Shown: positions 36,030-45,112 of the stretch, piece by piece
Numbering within the stretch: the stretch's first letter is position 1
How the letters are laid out: every line of letters starts with the position of its first letter
From: Deltaproteobacteria bacterium
GTDB lineage: Bacteria; Desulfobacterota; GWC2-55-46
Length of the DNA: 64,000 nt
Direction: 5' to 3'
Assembly: GCA_015075075.1 (NCBI GenBank)
Contig: JABTVA010000001.1
Span: 239,662-303,661 of the forward strand
Made by a program: the position numbers and the translations under genes
The notes under the pieces: generated by a model
The model's input: only the letters and a program-made list of their open reading frames with translations
The model's database searches: none
Told to the model about the DNA's origin: nothing

Positions 36030-36500
36030 TCTTATACCCAGGGCGGCCCCCAGCATACCCAGGGCCGCCTCGGCTGACTGCTTTTTTACGGCCTTCCTCC
36101 CGCCCCTGAAGAGGAACCTTTTAATTACCGTCCGGCCCCCCTTTGAGACGGCTATGTAGACGAGCCCAACGGGTTTTTTAGGCGTCCCGCCGCCCGGTCC
36201 GGCTATGCCGGTCACGGCGGCTGATATATCGGCTTTGAAGGCCTTCCTGGCCCCCCGGGCCATTTCCCCTGCCGTCTCCCTTGAGACTGCCCCGTATGAG
36301 GCGAGGGTCCTGCTTTTGACCCCGAGCATGCGGGCCTTTACCGAATCGGCATAGGCCACGACCGCGCCCTCGAAATAATCCGAGCTCCCGGGTATGTCCG
36401 TTATCATGCTCGAAAGGAGCCCGCCCGTGCAGGATTCCGCGATTGCGAGCTTGAGCCCCTTTTTCCTCAGGGCCTCTCCTATAAGGGCCGGAAGGGTCAT
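36018..36500 (-). CDS. pncC: Nicotinamide-nucleotide amidase (CinA C-terminal domain)
   Basis: 160 residues, a stand-alone CinA C-terminal domain that deamidates nicotinamide mononucleotide in pyridine nucleotide recycling. Signatures: KLAIAESCTGGLLSSMITDI, DYFEGAVVAYAD and AVTGIAGPGGGTPKKPVGLV. The last codons (RGNL and stop) lie in the R5 end, and its Shine-Dalgarno (GAAGGTCC) lies in the R1 element that ends 2 bases before ATG 36500. Confidence 0.93.
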   Translation of the reverse strand: MTLPALIGEALRKKGLKLAIAESCTGGLLSSMITDIPGSSDYFEGAVVAYADSVKARMLGVKSRTLASYGAVSRETAGEMARGARKAFKADISAAVTGIAGPGGGTPKKPVGLVYIAVSKGGRTVIKRFLFRGGRKAVKKQSAEAALGMLGAALGIRGNL

Positions 36501-36502
36501 TT

Positions 36503-36647
36503 AAGGACCTTCTGATTAATTCATTGCGCGGTCATTGCGAGCGTAGCGAAGCAATCTTGTCTTCAGATAAGTGAGCACATTGAGATTGCTTCGGAGCAAG
36601 CTCCTCGCAATGACGGCAAAAATGGGAATCAATCAGGCCTTACCTTA
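36503..36647. repeat. R1 element between pncC and pgpA
   Basis: 145 bp with inverted ends CCTTCTGATTAAT and AATCAATCAGGCC and a core GTCATTGCGAGCGTAGCGAA ... CTCGCAATGAC. It fills almost the entire gap between the two genes. Confidence 0.87.
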
Positions 36648-36650
36648 AAC

Positions 36651-37100
36651 TCAAATGAGCCAGAGCACCGCATGGGCCGAGATATTGGCGTATACCCCGG
36701 CGACGAGGTCGTCCAGCACTATGCCTGCCCCGCCGCCAAGACGCCTGTCCAGGAGCCCCGCCGGATAGGGCTTAAGAATATCAAAAAACCTGAAAAGAAT
36801 AAACACCAATATTGCATTGAACGGCGTGAAAGGGATAAGGAATATGCCCACAAGATAGCCGCTTATCTCGTCGGCTATGATAGACGGGTGGTCCTTTCCG
36901 CCGAGCGCCCTTGAGGCCTGCCCGGATACGGCGATGGAGGCCGCTATGACCGCGAGAGTGATGAGGGCCTGCGACTCTATCGAGAGCCCTCCGGCGAGCC
37001 ACGCGAAGACGACACCCCAGAGCGTGCCGAAGGTCCCGGGCATGAAGGGTATCCTTCCCACGTACGCGCCGGTAGCTATGAAAACCATCGCTTTTTTCAC
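36651..37100 (-). CDS. pgpA: Phosphatidylglycerophosphatase A
   Basis: 149 residues starting GTG 37100 (AAGGAAACCA upstream). Dephosphorylates phosphatidylglycerophosphate to phosphatidylglycerol at the inner membrane. Family marks: IATGAYVGRIPFMPGTFGTL, DHPSIIADEISGYLVGIFLI (the conserved Asp/Glu pair) and the C-terminal GAGIVLDDLVAGVYAN. Four hydrophobic segments. First gene of the pgpA-pncC-thpR-recA series. Confidence 0.93.
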   Translation of the reverse strand: MKKAMVFIATGAYVGRIPFMPGTFGTLWGVVFAWLAGGLSIESQALITLAVIAASIAVSGQASRALGGKDHPSIIADEISGYLVGIFLIPFTPFNAILVFILFRFFDILKPYPAGLLDRRLGGGAGIVLDDLVAGVYANISAHAVLWLI

Positions 37101-37129
37101 TGGTTTCCTTGATTAGTTGAGGCGCACTC

Positions 37130-38221
37130 TCAGAATATGAAGCGCCGCATCTTTATGTTAAGGAGTATCCCGGCGGATATCATCGAGGTTATAAGGAACG
37201 AGCCGCCGTAGCTTACGAACGGCAGCGGCACCCCGACCACGGGAAGCATCCCGGTGACCATGCCCAGATTTATGGCTATCTGCCAGAAGAACATGGATGT
37301 TATGCCGAAGGCCACCAGGAACCCGAACCTGTCCTTGGAGCTCGACGCGGTATTGAGGCCTGATATGACGAAGGCCAGGAAGATACCGAGCAGGATAAGG
37401 GCGCCGATAAGCCCCCATTCCTCCGCAAAGGCCGCGAATATGAAATCCGTGTGGTGCTCGGGGAGGAACATGAGATTGCCCTGGGTGCCCTGGAGGAAGC
37501 CCTTCCCCAGGAAGCCTCCGGAGCCGATGGCTATCTTTGACTGCATGACATGGTAGCCGGAGCCGAGGAGGTCTGACTCAGGGCTCATGAAGCTCGTTAT
37601 CCTGGCCTTCTGGTAGTCCTTGAGGAACATCCACCCGAGAGGCGCCATTCCCGCAAAGACCGCGCCCATGCCGGCTATGACCCTGAAGCGTATCTTCACC
37701 ACAAAGGCCATGGACCAGAATATGAGCCATACTATTATGCCGGTCCCGAGGTCCGGCTGTTTCGCTATGAGGAGAAAGGTGACCATCATGATGATGCCGG
37801 GGGGGATGAGGTCCTTAAGGCCCATGCCCCTTTCAGGGACCTGCTTCTCGTTAAAGTACCTTGCGAGCATGATTATGAGCGCGAGCTTTGCGAACTCCGA
37901 GGGCTGGAGCGAGAAGAACCCTAACGAAATCCACCGCCTGGCCCCTCCGAAAGAGCTCCCGATGAAATATACCGATATGAGGAGGAGTATCGAGGCCCCG
38001 TATATGAAATACGCGCTCCGTTCGAGATAGGAATAATTGACCACTATCGCCAGGAGCATGAGGCAGGAGCCTATGATTATCCAGTACACGTCCTTCTTGT
38101 ACACGGAAGGCATCTGGACGTGTGTGGCGCCGTAGATGCTCACGAACCCGACGCAGACGAGCGCGGCTACAAGCCCGAGCATTACCCAGTCGAAATGCGT
38201 GAAAAGCCGCCTGTCTATCAT
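37130..38221 (-). CDS. rodA: Peptidoglycan glycosyltransferase RodA
   Basis: 363 residues from ATG 38221, which overlaps the mrdA stop by 4 bases (ATGA). SEDS-family polymerase of the elongasome that makes glycan strands during rod growth. About ten membrane helices; WISLGFFSLQPSEFAKLALI, KQPDLGTGIIVWLIF and the C-terminal LPVVGVPLPFVSYGGSFLIT are diagnostic. The longer open frame upstream to 38443 is a shadow of mrdA. Confidence 0.96.
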   Translation of the reverse strand: MIDRRLFTHFDWVMLGLVAALVCVGFVSIYGATHVQMPSVYKKDVYWIIIGSCLMLLAIVVNYSYLERSAYFIYGASILLLISVYFIGSSFGGARRWISLGFFSLQPSEFAKLALIIMLARYFNEKQVPERGMGLKDLIPPGIIMMVTFLLIAKQPDLGTGIIVWLIFWSMAFVVKIRFRVIAGMGAVFAGMAPLGWMFLKDYQKARITSFMSPESDLLGSGYHVMQSKIAIGSGGFLGKGFLQGTQGNLMFLPEHHTDFIFAAFAEEWGLIGALILLGIFLAFVISGLNTASSSKDRFGFLVAFGITSMFFWQIAINLGMVTGMLPVVGVPLPFVSYGGSFLITSMISAGILLNIKMRRFIF

Positions 38222-40137
38222 CGGGAGGCCTCCGCGCGCACGGACGTGATACCGGCCGCATTTCCTTCTTCGGCGCCCGAACCGGCCGTCAACCCCTCGG
38301 GGAGCCCTTCGGGCCCTCCCAGGTAGGCCTTGAATATCTCTTTCGCGACCGGGGCCGCCGCGGTTGCGCCGAAACCGCCGTGCTCGACTATGACGACGAC
38401 CGCGATCTGCGGGTCGTCGTACGGCGCGAAGCCCGCGAACCACGCGTGGTCGCGTAGCTTATAGGGTATGGACTCCACGTCCCTGGTCCTCTTTATGAGC
38501 CTCGCGACCTGGGCCGTGCCGGTCTTCCCGGCTATCTTCAGATCGGTAGTCCTGCTGAGGAACCTTGCCGTCCCGCCGTCCTCATGGGTGACGCCCGCGA
38601 GCCCGTTCCTCACGTGCTCCATCGTCTTCTCGGAGATGCCCAGCTCGCCGTTTTTCTCAGGCTCGGGATCATAGACGACCTTGCCTTCCGGCGTCGTTAT
38701 CTCGTCCACGAGTATGGGCTTCCAGAGCGTGCCGCCGTTGGCTATGGCCGCGTATGCGTTAAGGAGCTGCAGCGGGGTGGAGAGCATGTAGCCCTGCCCG
38801 ACTGACACCGAGATGGTCTCGCCCTCGTACCATTTGGTCTTGTATGCCTTCCTCTTCCACTCGGACGACGGCACGAGCCCGGGTTTTTCGCCATGCAGCG
38901 GCACCCCGGTCTTCGAGCCGAAGCCGAACCTCCTACTGTATTCCGCGAGCCGGTCCACCCCGAGCTTGAGCCCCACCTGATAGAAGAAGGTGTCGGACGA
39001 CTGCACGATGGCCTTGTGGACGTTTATGTGCCCGTGCCCCTCCTCCTTCCAGTCGCGGTAGGCCCTGCCGGCGAACCAGAAGGACGGGCCTGAGAATATC
39101 TTCGTGCCTGGCGATATGACGCCTTCCTCGAGCGCAGCCGCCGCGTGTATGGGCTTGTAGGTGGACGCAGGCGGGTACTGCCCCTGTATGGCCCGGTTAT
39201 TGAGGACGTTGAACGGGTTGTCGATAACCGCCTTCCATTCCGCCGGAGTCATGCGCGATGAGAGCGCGTTCGCGTCGAAGGAAGGAGAGCTGACCATCGC
39301 GAGTATCTTGCCTGTCTTCGGGTCCATTGCCACGGCGGCCCCGACCTTTTCGCGCATGGCGGCCCATGCCGCGACCTGGGTCTTCACGTCGATTGTGAGC
39401 TTAAGGTCGTTCCCGGGGTAGGGCGGCCTCCAGTTTACGACCCGTATCTTCCTGCCCACTGCGTCGACCTCGACCTCCTTGCCGCCGTCAACGCCGCGTA
39501 GCTCCTTCTCGAAGTACTTCTCGAGCCCGTATTTGCCGACGAGGTCGCCGGCGGAGTATTTCTCTCCCTCGGATTCCCGCTCTTTAAGCTCCTTCTCGCT
39601 TATCTCGCCCAGATAGCCGAGGACGTGGGAGACGGCCTCGCTGAAGACGTACGACCTCTTGGGCGCGACCTCGAGGAGCACCCCGGGCATCTCGAACCTG
39701 AAGCTCTCGACCCTGGCCGTCTCCTCCCAGGTCAGGTCCTGCTTGAGCTTCACCGCCTGGAACCGGGGCCTTTTCCTCGATTTCTCGAGCTTGTCGTCGA
39801 TGTCCTCGACCTCGATATCCACGAGCCCGGTGAGCATGCGCTTGGTGGCGTCCCAGTCCTTTACGTCCTCTGGCACGATGTAGAGGTCGAAACCAGGCCG
39901 GTTCTCCGCCACCTTTACCCCCAGCCGGTCGTAAATGAGGCCCCTCGGGGCCGCGGCCTTTATGATCCGGGTGGCGTTATTGAGCGAAAGCTCGTGAAAA
40001 TGGGAATGCTGGAATACCTGCAGGTACCAGAGCCTGGCCGCAAGTATGAAGAAGGCGGCGCCAGCCAGGAGGACGGCGGCATAGACCCGGCCCTTGAGTT
40101 CCCTGGGCTCCTTGTCCTTGAAGTAGCTGCCGCTCAA
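38218..40137 (-). CDS. mrdA: Penicillin-binding protein 2
   Basis: 639 residues, one N-terminal membrane helix (about 15-38), a dimerisation domain and the transpeptidase domain. The active serine lies in QYPPASTYKPIHAAAALEEG (STYK). The second motif is SSD (IVQSSDTFFYQVG) where SxN is usual; PBP2 proteins commonly have SxD here. The third is KTGTAQVARL. Works with RodA to cross-link wall during elongation. Overlaps mreD at ATGA, placing it in one operon with mreBCD. Confidence 0.96.
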   Translation of the reverse strand: MSGSYFKDKEPRELKGRVYAAVLLAGAAFFILAARLWYLQVFQHSHFHELSLNNATRIIKAAAPRGLIYDRLGVKVAENRPGFDLYIVPEDVKDWDATKRMLTGLVDIEVEDIDDKLEKSRKRPRFQAVKLKQDLTWEETARVESFRFEMPGVLLEVAPKRSYVFSEAVSHVLGYLGEISEKELKERESEGEKYSAGDLVGKYGLEKYFEKELRGVDGGKEVEVDAVGRKIRVVNWRPPYPGNDLKLTIDVKTQVAAWAAMREKVGAAVAMDPKTGKILAMVSSPSFDANALSSRMTPAEWKAVIDNPFNVLNNRAIQGQYPPASTYKPIHAAAALEEGVISPGTKIFSGPSFWFAGRAYRDWKEEGHGHINVHKAIVQSSDTFFYQVGLKLGVDRLAEYSRRFGFGSKTGVPLHGEKPGLVPSSEWKRKAYKTKWYEGETISVSVGQGYMLSTPLQLLNAYAAIANGGTLWKPILVDEITTPEGKVVYDPEPEKNGELGISEKTMEHVRNGLAGVTHEDGGTARFLSRTTDLKIAGKTGTAQVARLIKRTRDVESIPYKLRDHAWFAGFAPYDDPQIAVVVIVEHGGFGATAAAPVAKEIFKAYLGGPEGLPEGLTAGSGAEEGNAAGITSVRAEASR

Positions 40138-40622
40138 TTCTCGTTGTCCTTGAATTTGCGGGGCGTTGCGAGGTCGGCCGTTTTCTGGAGGAGGGCGAAT
40201 ACAGCCGGCGCGAGGAGCCCGCTCACCGCTGCCTCCAGGACCATCCCCGGCTGGAAGAGCGCGTCAAGCCCGGCGGCCCTGAGGATGTAGTACGCGAGCG
40301 CGCCCTTCAGGACGGAGGCGGCGAAGACGCCGCCCCCCCTGATGGCCGGCGTGGTGAACTGCACGACCTTCGAGAGGAGGTGTACTGCCGCGAATATGAT
40401 GACGAGGGAGAAAGAGCTCGCGCCGAGGACCCCTCCGCTCATGGCGTCGTCGAGGTACCCGAGCGCGAACGCCGCGAGCGCGCCGTCGACAGCGGCCTTC
40501 CTGTGGGCCATGTAGAAGACGATTATGAGCGTGACGTCGGGCAGCGGAAACCCTGAGAGGACCGTGCTCTTCAAGGCAAGGTATGCGATTGTAAGGGGGA
40601 GGAAAAGAAGGAAATCTTTCAT
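40134..40622 (-). CDS. mreD: Rod shape-determining protein MreD
   Basis: 162 residues with about five membrane helices. MKDFLLFLPLTIAYLALKST and LPDVTLIIVFYMAHRKAAVD match the MreD N-terminus, and GYLDDAMSGGVLGASSFSLV is the conserved mid segment. Membrane partner of MreC and PBP2. The start abuts an R2 fragment (40623-40658) that separates it from mreC. Confidence 0.88.
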   Translation of the reverse strand: MKDFLLFLPLTIAYLALKSTVLSGFPLPDVTLIIVFYMAHRKAAVDGALAAFALGYLDDAMSGGVLGASSFSLVIIFAAVHLLSKVVQFTTPAIRGGGVFAASVLKGALAYYILRAAGLDALFQPGMVLEAAVSGLLAPAVFALLQKTADLATPRKFKDNEN

Positions 40623-40658
40623 GGCAACCTCTAAAAAACGACCTTTTCCCCGGACTCA
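40623..40658. repeat. R2 terminal fragment between mreC and mreD
   Basis: GGCAACCTCTAAAAAACGAC followed by CTTTTCCCCGGACTC matches the first 35 bases of R2 at 44892 and 51050. The rest of the element is missing. Confidence 0.75.
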
Positions 40659-40680
40659 GCGGGCGCGGAAAAGGTGAAAG

Positions 40681-41532
40681 CTATTCCGCCATCCGCGGGC
40701 GCTCGCTCAAGACCAGCACTTCCTCGAGCCTCTTTATGTCAACCGCGGGCCGGACCTCGATGTGGTTGAAGAAGTTGTCCCTGGCCTTTTCTATCTTGGT
40801 CACCTCGCCCACGACAAGGCCTTTCGGGAAGATGCCGGAGATGCCCGAGGTCACGACCTTGTCCCCGACCTGGACGTCGTCTATAACTCGCACGTACTTG
40901 AGCACCAGCGCGTCGGTGCCGTTCCCCTCGGCAACGCCCTTTACCCTGGTGCGCTGCACTATCACGTCTATGTTGGAGCGGGCGTCGGTCATAAGGAGGA
41001 CCCTTGAAGAGCCATCGTGCACGTCGAGCGTCCTGCCGACTATGCCCTGGGGGGCTATGACCGCGTGGTCCTTTCCGATGCCGTCCGAGAGGCCCTTGTT
41101 AACGACGATGGTCCTCGTCCAGCGCTCCACGTTGAAGCCCGTGACGGCCGCGCCCGTCGTACTGAAAGGCAGTGCGTCCCTGTACCCGAGTACCGCCCGG
41201 AGCCTCGCATCACGCATTATCTCTTCGCGGAGCCTGTTGTTCTCCTCTTCGAGAACCGAGACGGCGTTTTTCAATTCGCTGTTTTCCCGGTTCACGCCGA
41301 CGAGGAGGACGTAGTCGGACCAGACGCCTTCTGCGATGGCCTCGGCGCCGAGGAGCGTTTCCTGGACGGGTGTCAGTGCATACGAGAGGGCCTCTTTCAG
41401 CAGGTAGCCCCGTTCGTATTCCTTCCTGTCAGTCAATGCGAGGTGAAGTGAAAAAACCGCCAGGACGGCGGAAATGAGCACAAGCTGGTGCCTTTTAAGA
41501 AAAGAGTAGAAGTTACGCTCAGAGCCCCTCAT
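40681..41532 (-). CDS. mreC: Cell shape-determining protein MreC
   Basis: 283 residues: a membrane helix (about 15-32), a coiled coil (SELKNAVSVLEEENNRLREE) and the beta domain with VNKGLSDGIGKDHAVIAPQG and GIVGRTLDVHDGSSRVLLMT, then DKVVTSGISGIFPKGLVVGE. Periplasmic scaffold that activates PBP2. Sits 56 bases after mreB. Confidence 0.95.
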   Translation of the reverse strand: MRGSERNFYSFLKRHQLVLISAVLAVFSLHLALTDRKEYERGYLLKEALSYALTPVQETLLGAEAIAEGVWSDYVLLVGVNRENSELKNAVSVLEEENNRLREEIMRDARLRAVLGYRDALPFSTTGAAVTGFNVERWTRTIVVNKGLSDGIGKDHAVIAPQGIVGRTLDVHDGSSRVLLMTDARSNIDVIVQRTRVKGVAEGNGTDALVLKYVRVIDDVQVGDKVVTSGISGIFPKGLVVGEVTKIEKARDNFFNHIEVRPAVDIKRLEEVLVLSERPRMAE

Positions 41533-41588
41533 TCAGCCTGGTTCGCCTCCGTTTGCCGCGGCTGCCCGAAGCCCGGCAGCCGTCCGGG

Positions 41589-42620
41589 TCAGTTCGGTAT
41601 GGTCACTTCCTTTAAAAGCCGTATCTCGTCGAGGACCTTCCCGGCGCCCTTGACGACGCAGGTGAGGGGGTCCTCGGCTATCGTTACCGGGAGCTGCGTT
41701 TCCTCGCGGAGAATGATGTCGAGGTTCTTAAGGAGAGCTCCGCCGCCCGCAAGCACTATGCCCTTGTCCACGAGGTCCGCTGCAAGCTCGGGAGGGGTCG
41801 TTTCGAGGACGTTCTTCACCGCCTCGACGAGCGCGTTTATGGGCTCGTTCAGGGCCTCCCGGATCTCCCCGGATTCTATCTCAAGCGTCGTGGGGATGCC
41901 GGTTATGAGGTTCGAGCCCTTTATCTCGAGTCTCTCCGTCTTCTCGTCCGGCATGGGAAGTCCGAGCGTCATCTTTATTATTTCCGCGACCCCCGTGCCT
42001 ATGGCGAGGTTGTATTTCCTCTTTATGTACTGCACGATGACCTCGTCGAGCTTGTCCCCGCCTATCCTTATGGACTTGGACTGGACTATGCCGGCGAGCG
42101 ATATGACCGCTATCTCGGAGGTGCCGCCGCCTATGTCGACGATCATGTTGCCCGAGGGCTCGGTTATGGGGAGGCCCGCGCCTATGGCGGCTGCCATTGG
42201 CGCCTCTATGAGATAGACCTCGGCGGCGCCCGCCGAGTAGGCGGACTCCCTTACGGCCCTTTTCTCCACCTGGGTTATGCCGGACGGGACGCCGACTATT
42301 ATGCGGGGGCGGACAAGGAGCCTCCTGTTGTGCACCTTGGCGATGAAGTACTTGAGCATCTCCTCGGTGACCTCGAAATCGGCTATGACGCCGTCCTTCA
42401 AGGGCCTGATGGCCGCGATATTGCCGGGGGTGCGGCCCAGCATCGCCTTGGCCTCCCTGCCGACGGCGAGCACCCTTTTGCCCTTGCCGTCCTTCTTTAC
42501 GGCCACGACAGAGGGCTCGTTGCAGATGATGCCCTTGCCCTTTACGTATATGAGCGTGCTTGCCGTGCCGAGGTCTATGGCCAGGTCGTTCGAGAAAAGA
42601 CCCAATAGGTAGTTGAGCAT
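41589..42620 (-). CDS. mreB: Rod shape-determining actin homologue MreB
   Basis: 343 residues, cytoplasmic actin-like filament protein guiding wall elongation. [20 protein letters not shown] (phosphate 1), [20 protein letters not shown] (phosphate 2) and [18 protein letters not shown] (adenosine motif) are complete. AGGAG lies 10 bases before ATG 42620. First gene of the mreB-mreC-mreD-mrdA-rodA operon. Confidence 0.97.
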   Translation of the reverse strand: MLNYLLGLFSNDLAIDLGTASTLIYVKGKGIICNEPSVVAVKKDGKGKRVLAVGREAKAMLGRTPGNIAAIRPLKDGVIADFEVTEEMLKYFIAKVHNRRLLVRPRIIVGVPSGITQVEKRAVRESAYSAGAAEVYLIEAPMAAAIGAGLPITEPSGNMIVDIGGGTSEIAVISLAGIVQSKSIRIGGDKLDEVIVQYIKRKYNLAIGTGVAEIIKMTLGLPMPDEKTERLEIKGSNLITGIPTTLEIESGEIREALNEPINALVEAVKNVLETTPPELAADLVDKGIVLAGGGALLKNLDIILREETQLPVTIAEDPLTCVVKGAGKVLDEIRLLKEVTIPN

Positions 42621-42652
42621 TATTACCGTACTCCTATTTGTAATTAATACCT

Positions 42653-42795
42653 AAGGAAGGTCTGATTAATTCTGTTTTCTGTTGTCATTTGCGAGGGCTT
42701 TTGGCTCGAAGCAATCTCAAGTCTTGATTTTCAAAGATAAGATTGCTTCGCTTCGCTCGCAATGACGAACACATTGAATAATCAGAGCTTCCCTA
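42653..42795. repeat. R1 element upstream of mreB
   Basis: 143 bp with ends AAGGAAGGTCTGATTAATTC and AATAATCAGAGCTTCCC, and core GCGAGGG ... AGATTGCTTCGCTTCGCTCG then CAATGAC. It lies in the divergent gap between mreB and the PpiD-like gene. Nearly identical to the copy at 52644-52788. Confidence 0.88.
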
Positions 42796-42843
42796 ATTTA
42801 AGGAATATTAACAGAAAACATTTCGCATAAGCAAGGAAAAAAG

Positions 42844-42872
42844 TTGAATTTACACGCGAATTTCATTATGAT
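42844..42872 (+). promoter_or_regulatory. Promoter of the PpiD-like gene
   Basis: TTGAAT (42844-42849) and TATGAT (42867-42872) separated by 17 bases, 59 bases before the start codon. The local sequence is AT-rich. Confidence 0.6.
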
Positions 42873-42930
42873 AGCAGTTTAAGAAACATTTCAGTGACCG
42901 GGAGCACGCTCCCGGGCCTTTCAAGGAGGC

Positions 42931-44847
42931 ATGATGCTCGAAAGTATCAGAAAAAGGCGGAATTCAGCCGTAATACTCGTAGCGTTCGCGGCGATAATAC
43001 TCGTCTTCATATTCTGGGGCGTCGGCCCCGGCGGAGGCGGCGGGGACGCGAACGCCGTCGCTACGGTAAACGGGGAGTCGATATCCGTAAGGGACTACAT
43101 GAACCTCTATAAAAGGGAGGTCGACTATTACCGTAGCGTTTTCAAAGAACAGTTTACCGACGAGATGGAACGCGAACTGAATCTGAAGCAGCGGTCCGTA
43201 GACATACTGGTAAACAGGATCCTCGCCGTGAAAGAGGCGAGAAAACAGGGCATGGAGGTGTCCGAAAAGGAGGTCCAGGACACCATAAAAGCCATACCCG
43301 CCTTTAATAATAACGGCACTTTCGACAAGGAACTTTACTTTAAGGTGCTGAACTCCAACCGCGTAAGCCCGGCAGAGTTCGAAAAGAACATCGAGACCGA
43401 CCTCCTGACGGCCAAGATACGGGAAAAGATACTGAGGGATGTATCCGTCACGGACGAGGAGGTCCGGGACAGATACATGAAGGAAAACAGGAAGATAAAC
43501 CTCGATTACGTATCCGTGGACGGCGAGTCGCTCAAAAAAGGCATCGAGGTCTCCGACGAGGAGGCCCTTGCCTATTACAAGCAGAACGCCTCCAGGTTCA
43601 TGGTCCCCAGGAGCGTAAACGCCTTCTTCGCCTTCGCCTCGTTCGCGGAATTCGCGAAGAACGCTCCGGTCACCGCCGAGGAGGTAAGCGAGTTCTACGA
43701 GAGGAACAAGGGGCAGTTCGAGACCCCTGCCGCGGTCAAGGCCAGGCACATACTGGTAAGGCCCGAACCCGGCGTTGACAGTGAAAAGGCCAGGGCGGAC
43801 GCAAAGCAGAAGATAGACGGCTTGCTCGAAAAGGTAAGGTCCGGCGGCGATTTCGCGGCCATCGCAAGGCAGAGCTCCCAGGACCCTGGGAGCGCTTCGC
43901 AGGGCGGCGACCTGGGCTGGTTCCAGCAGGGCATAATGATAAAGGCGTTCGAGGAGGCCGCCTTCGCGCTCAAGAAGGGCGAGGTGAGCGGGGTCGTCGA
44001 GACGGAGTTCGGCTTCCACGTCATAAAAGTCGAGGACAGGAAAGACCCGGGCCACATGCCCATCAAAGAGGTAGAGCCCGCCATCAGGAAAACGCTCGGC
44101 GAGAGCAAGGCGAAAAATGCAGCGAAAGAGGCCCTTGCCGGACTCGACTCGAAGATAGCCAGGGCCGGCACAGCCGAGGAGATGAAGAAGGAGGCCGCGT
44201 CCATCAAGGGCGTAAGGACCGCCGTCACCGGCTTCTTTACCGAAGTCGAGCCTCCCGCGGAGCTTGCCGGCAAAGATGACCTCAGGAATACCATGCTTAC
44301 CCTTCCGCCGGGGCAGGGGAGGACCGTCGATGCCGAGGACGGCGTATATCTCGTAAGGGTCCTCGAAAGGAAAGAGGCCAGCGTGCCGGAGTTCAAGGAC
44401 GCGGCCCCTGAGGTGAAGGACATACTCGCTACGGAGAAGGCCCTCAAGGCCGCCCGGGAAAAGGCCGTTCAGATGGTCGAGCGCCTAAAGAACGGCGAGG
44501 ATCTGAAGGCGATCGCGTCCTCCGAGAAGCTCAATGTCGGATCGACCGGCTATTTCAGCCCGCTCGACGGCTTCATGCCCAGGACGGGCATATTCACCGG
44601 TGACAAGGAAGGCCTCTTCGAGCTGAGCCAAAGCGCCCCGAACTTCCCCGAGGTCCTCGTAAACGAGGGCAAGCACTACGTCTTGAGGTTCGCTGGCGCC
44701 AGGGAGGCCCCGGAGTCCGGGCTCGAGTTCAAGAAGGAGGATATCCGGTCGAGGGTCCTTGCCGAGAAAGAGGAAGAGGTCCTGGGCGAGTGGCTGAACG
44801 GCCTCCGGCAGAGATCCGAGATAACCGTGAACCGGGACCTCCTTTAA
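42931..44847 (+). CDS. PpiD/SurA-type peptidyl-prolyl isomerase, membrane anchored
   Basis: 638 residues with AAGGAGG before ATG 42931/42934. A short cytoplasmic start (MMLESIRKRR), one membrane helix (residues 13-31, AVILVAFAAIILVFIFWGVG), a SurA-N-like chaperone region (residues 40-230), one parvulin domain (about 268-360, starting KARHILVRPEPG and ending GVVETEFGFHVIKVED), then a helical C-terminal domain. This is the PpiD layout: a periplasmic chaperone at the translocon exit helping outer-membrane proteins fold. Followed by proS after an R2 element. Confidence 0.9.
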   Translation: MMLESIRKRRNSAVILVAFAAIILVFIFWGVGPGGGGGDANAVATVNGESISVRDYMNLYKREVDYYRSVFKEQFTDEMERELNLKQRSVDILVNRILAVKEARKQGMEVSEKEVQDTIKAIPAFNNNGTFDKELYFKVLNSNRVSPAEFEKNIETDLLTAKIREKILRDVSVTDEEVRDRYMKENRKINLDYVSVDGESLKKGIEVSDEEALAYYKQNASRFMVPRSVNAFFAFASFAEFAKNAPVTAEEVSEFYERNKGQFETPAAVKARHILVRPEPGVDSEKARADAKQKIDGLLEKVRSGGDFAAIARQSSQDPGSASQGGDLGWFQQGIMIKAFEEAAFALKKGEVSGVVETEFGFHVIKVEDRKDPGHMPIKEVEPAIRKTLGESKAKNAAKEALAGLDSKIARAGTAEEMKKEAASIKGVRTAVTGFFTEVEPPAELAGKDDLRNTMLTLPPGQGRTVDAEDGVYLVRVLERKEASVPEFKDAAPEVKDILATEKALKAAREKAVQMVERLKNGEDLKAIASSEKLNVGSTGYFSPLDGFMPRTGIFTGDKEGLFELSQSAPNFPEVLVNEGKHYVLRFAGAREAPESGLEFKKEDIRSRVLAEKEEEVLGEWLNGLRQRSEITVNRDLL

Positions 44848-44891
44848 AGCCGCCTGGCAGTACCCGTTAATGAAAGAGAGGACCTTTCAAA

Positions 44892-45031
44892 GGCAACCTC
44901 TAAAATTGGTCTTTTCCCCGGACTCTTCGTCAGGCCGGGAATAAAAGTGCTCACATATTGTCATATATGCTCCGCTTTTTATTCCCGGCCTTCCTAATTG
45001 CGGGAAAAATCCCTAATTTTAAGAGGCTGCC
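44892..45031. repeat. R2 element, complete copy
   Basis: 140 bp bounded by GGCAACCTCTAAAATTGG and CCCTAATTTTAAGAGGCTGC, which are inverted repeats of each other. Inside, GGGAATAAAAGTGCTCACAT and TATATGCTCCGCTTTTTATT form a further dyad. It lies in the gap before proS. This is the only copy in which R2 appears without R1 or truncation at either end. Confidence 0.85.
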
Positions 45032-45112
45032 TAAAAGGTCCTCTCGTCAATTTCCGAGGCTTTTGAAAACGCTCCCGCTCTTAAGCCGAATACAGATACG
45101 GAGAATAATGAG

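Noticed and set aside
37130..38443. N-terminally extended RodA
   Set aside because: The extra 74 residues are the antisense-like alternate frame of mrdA; ATG 38221 overlaps the mrdA stop in the normal coupled manner.
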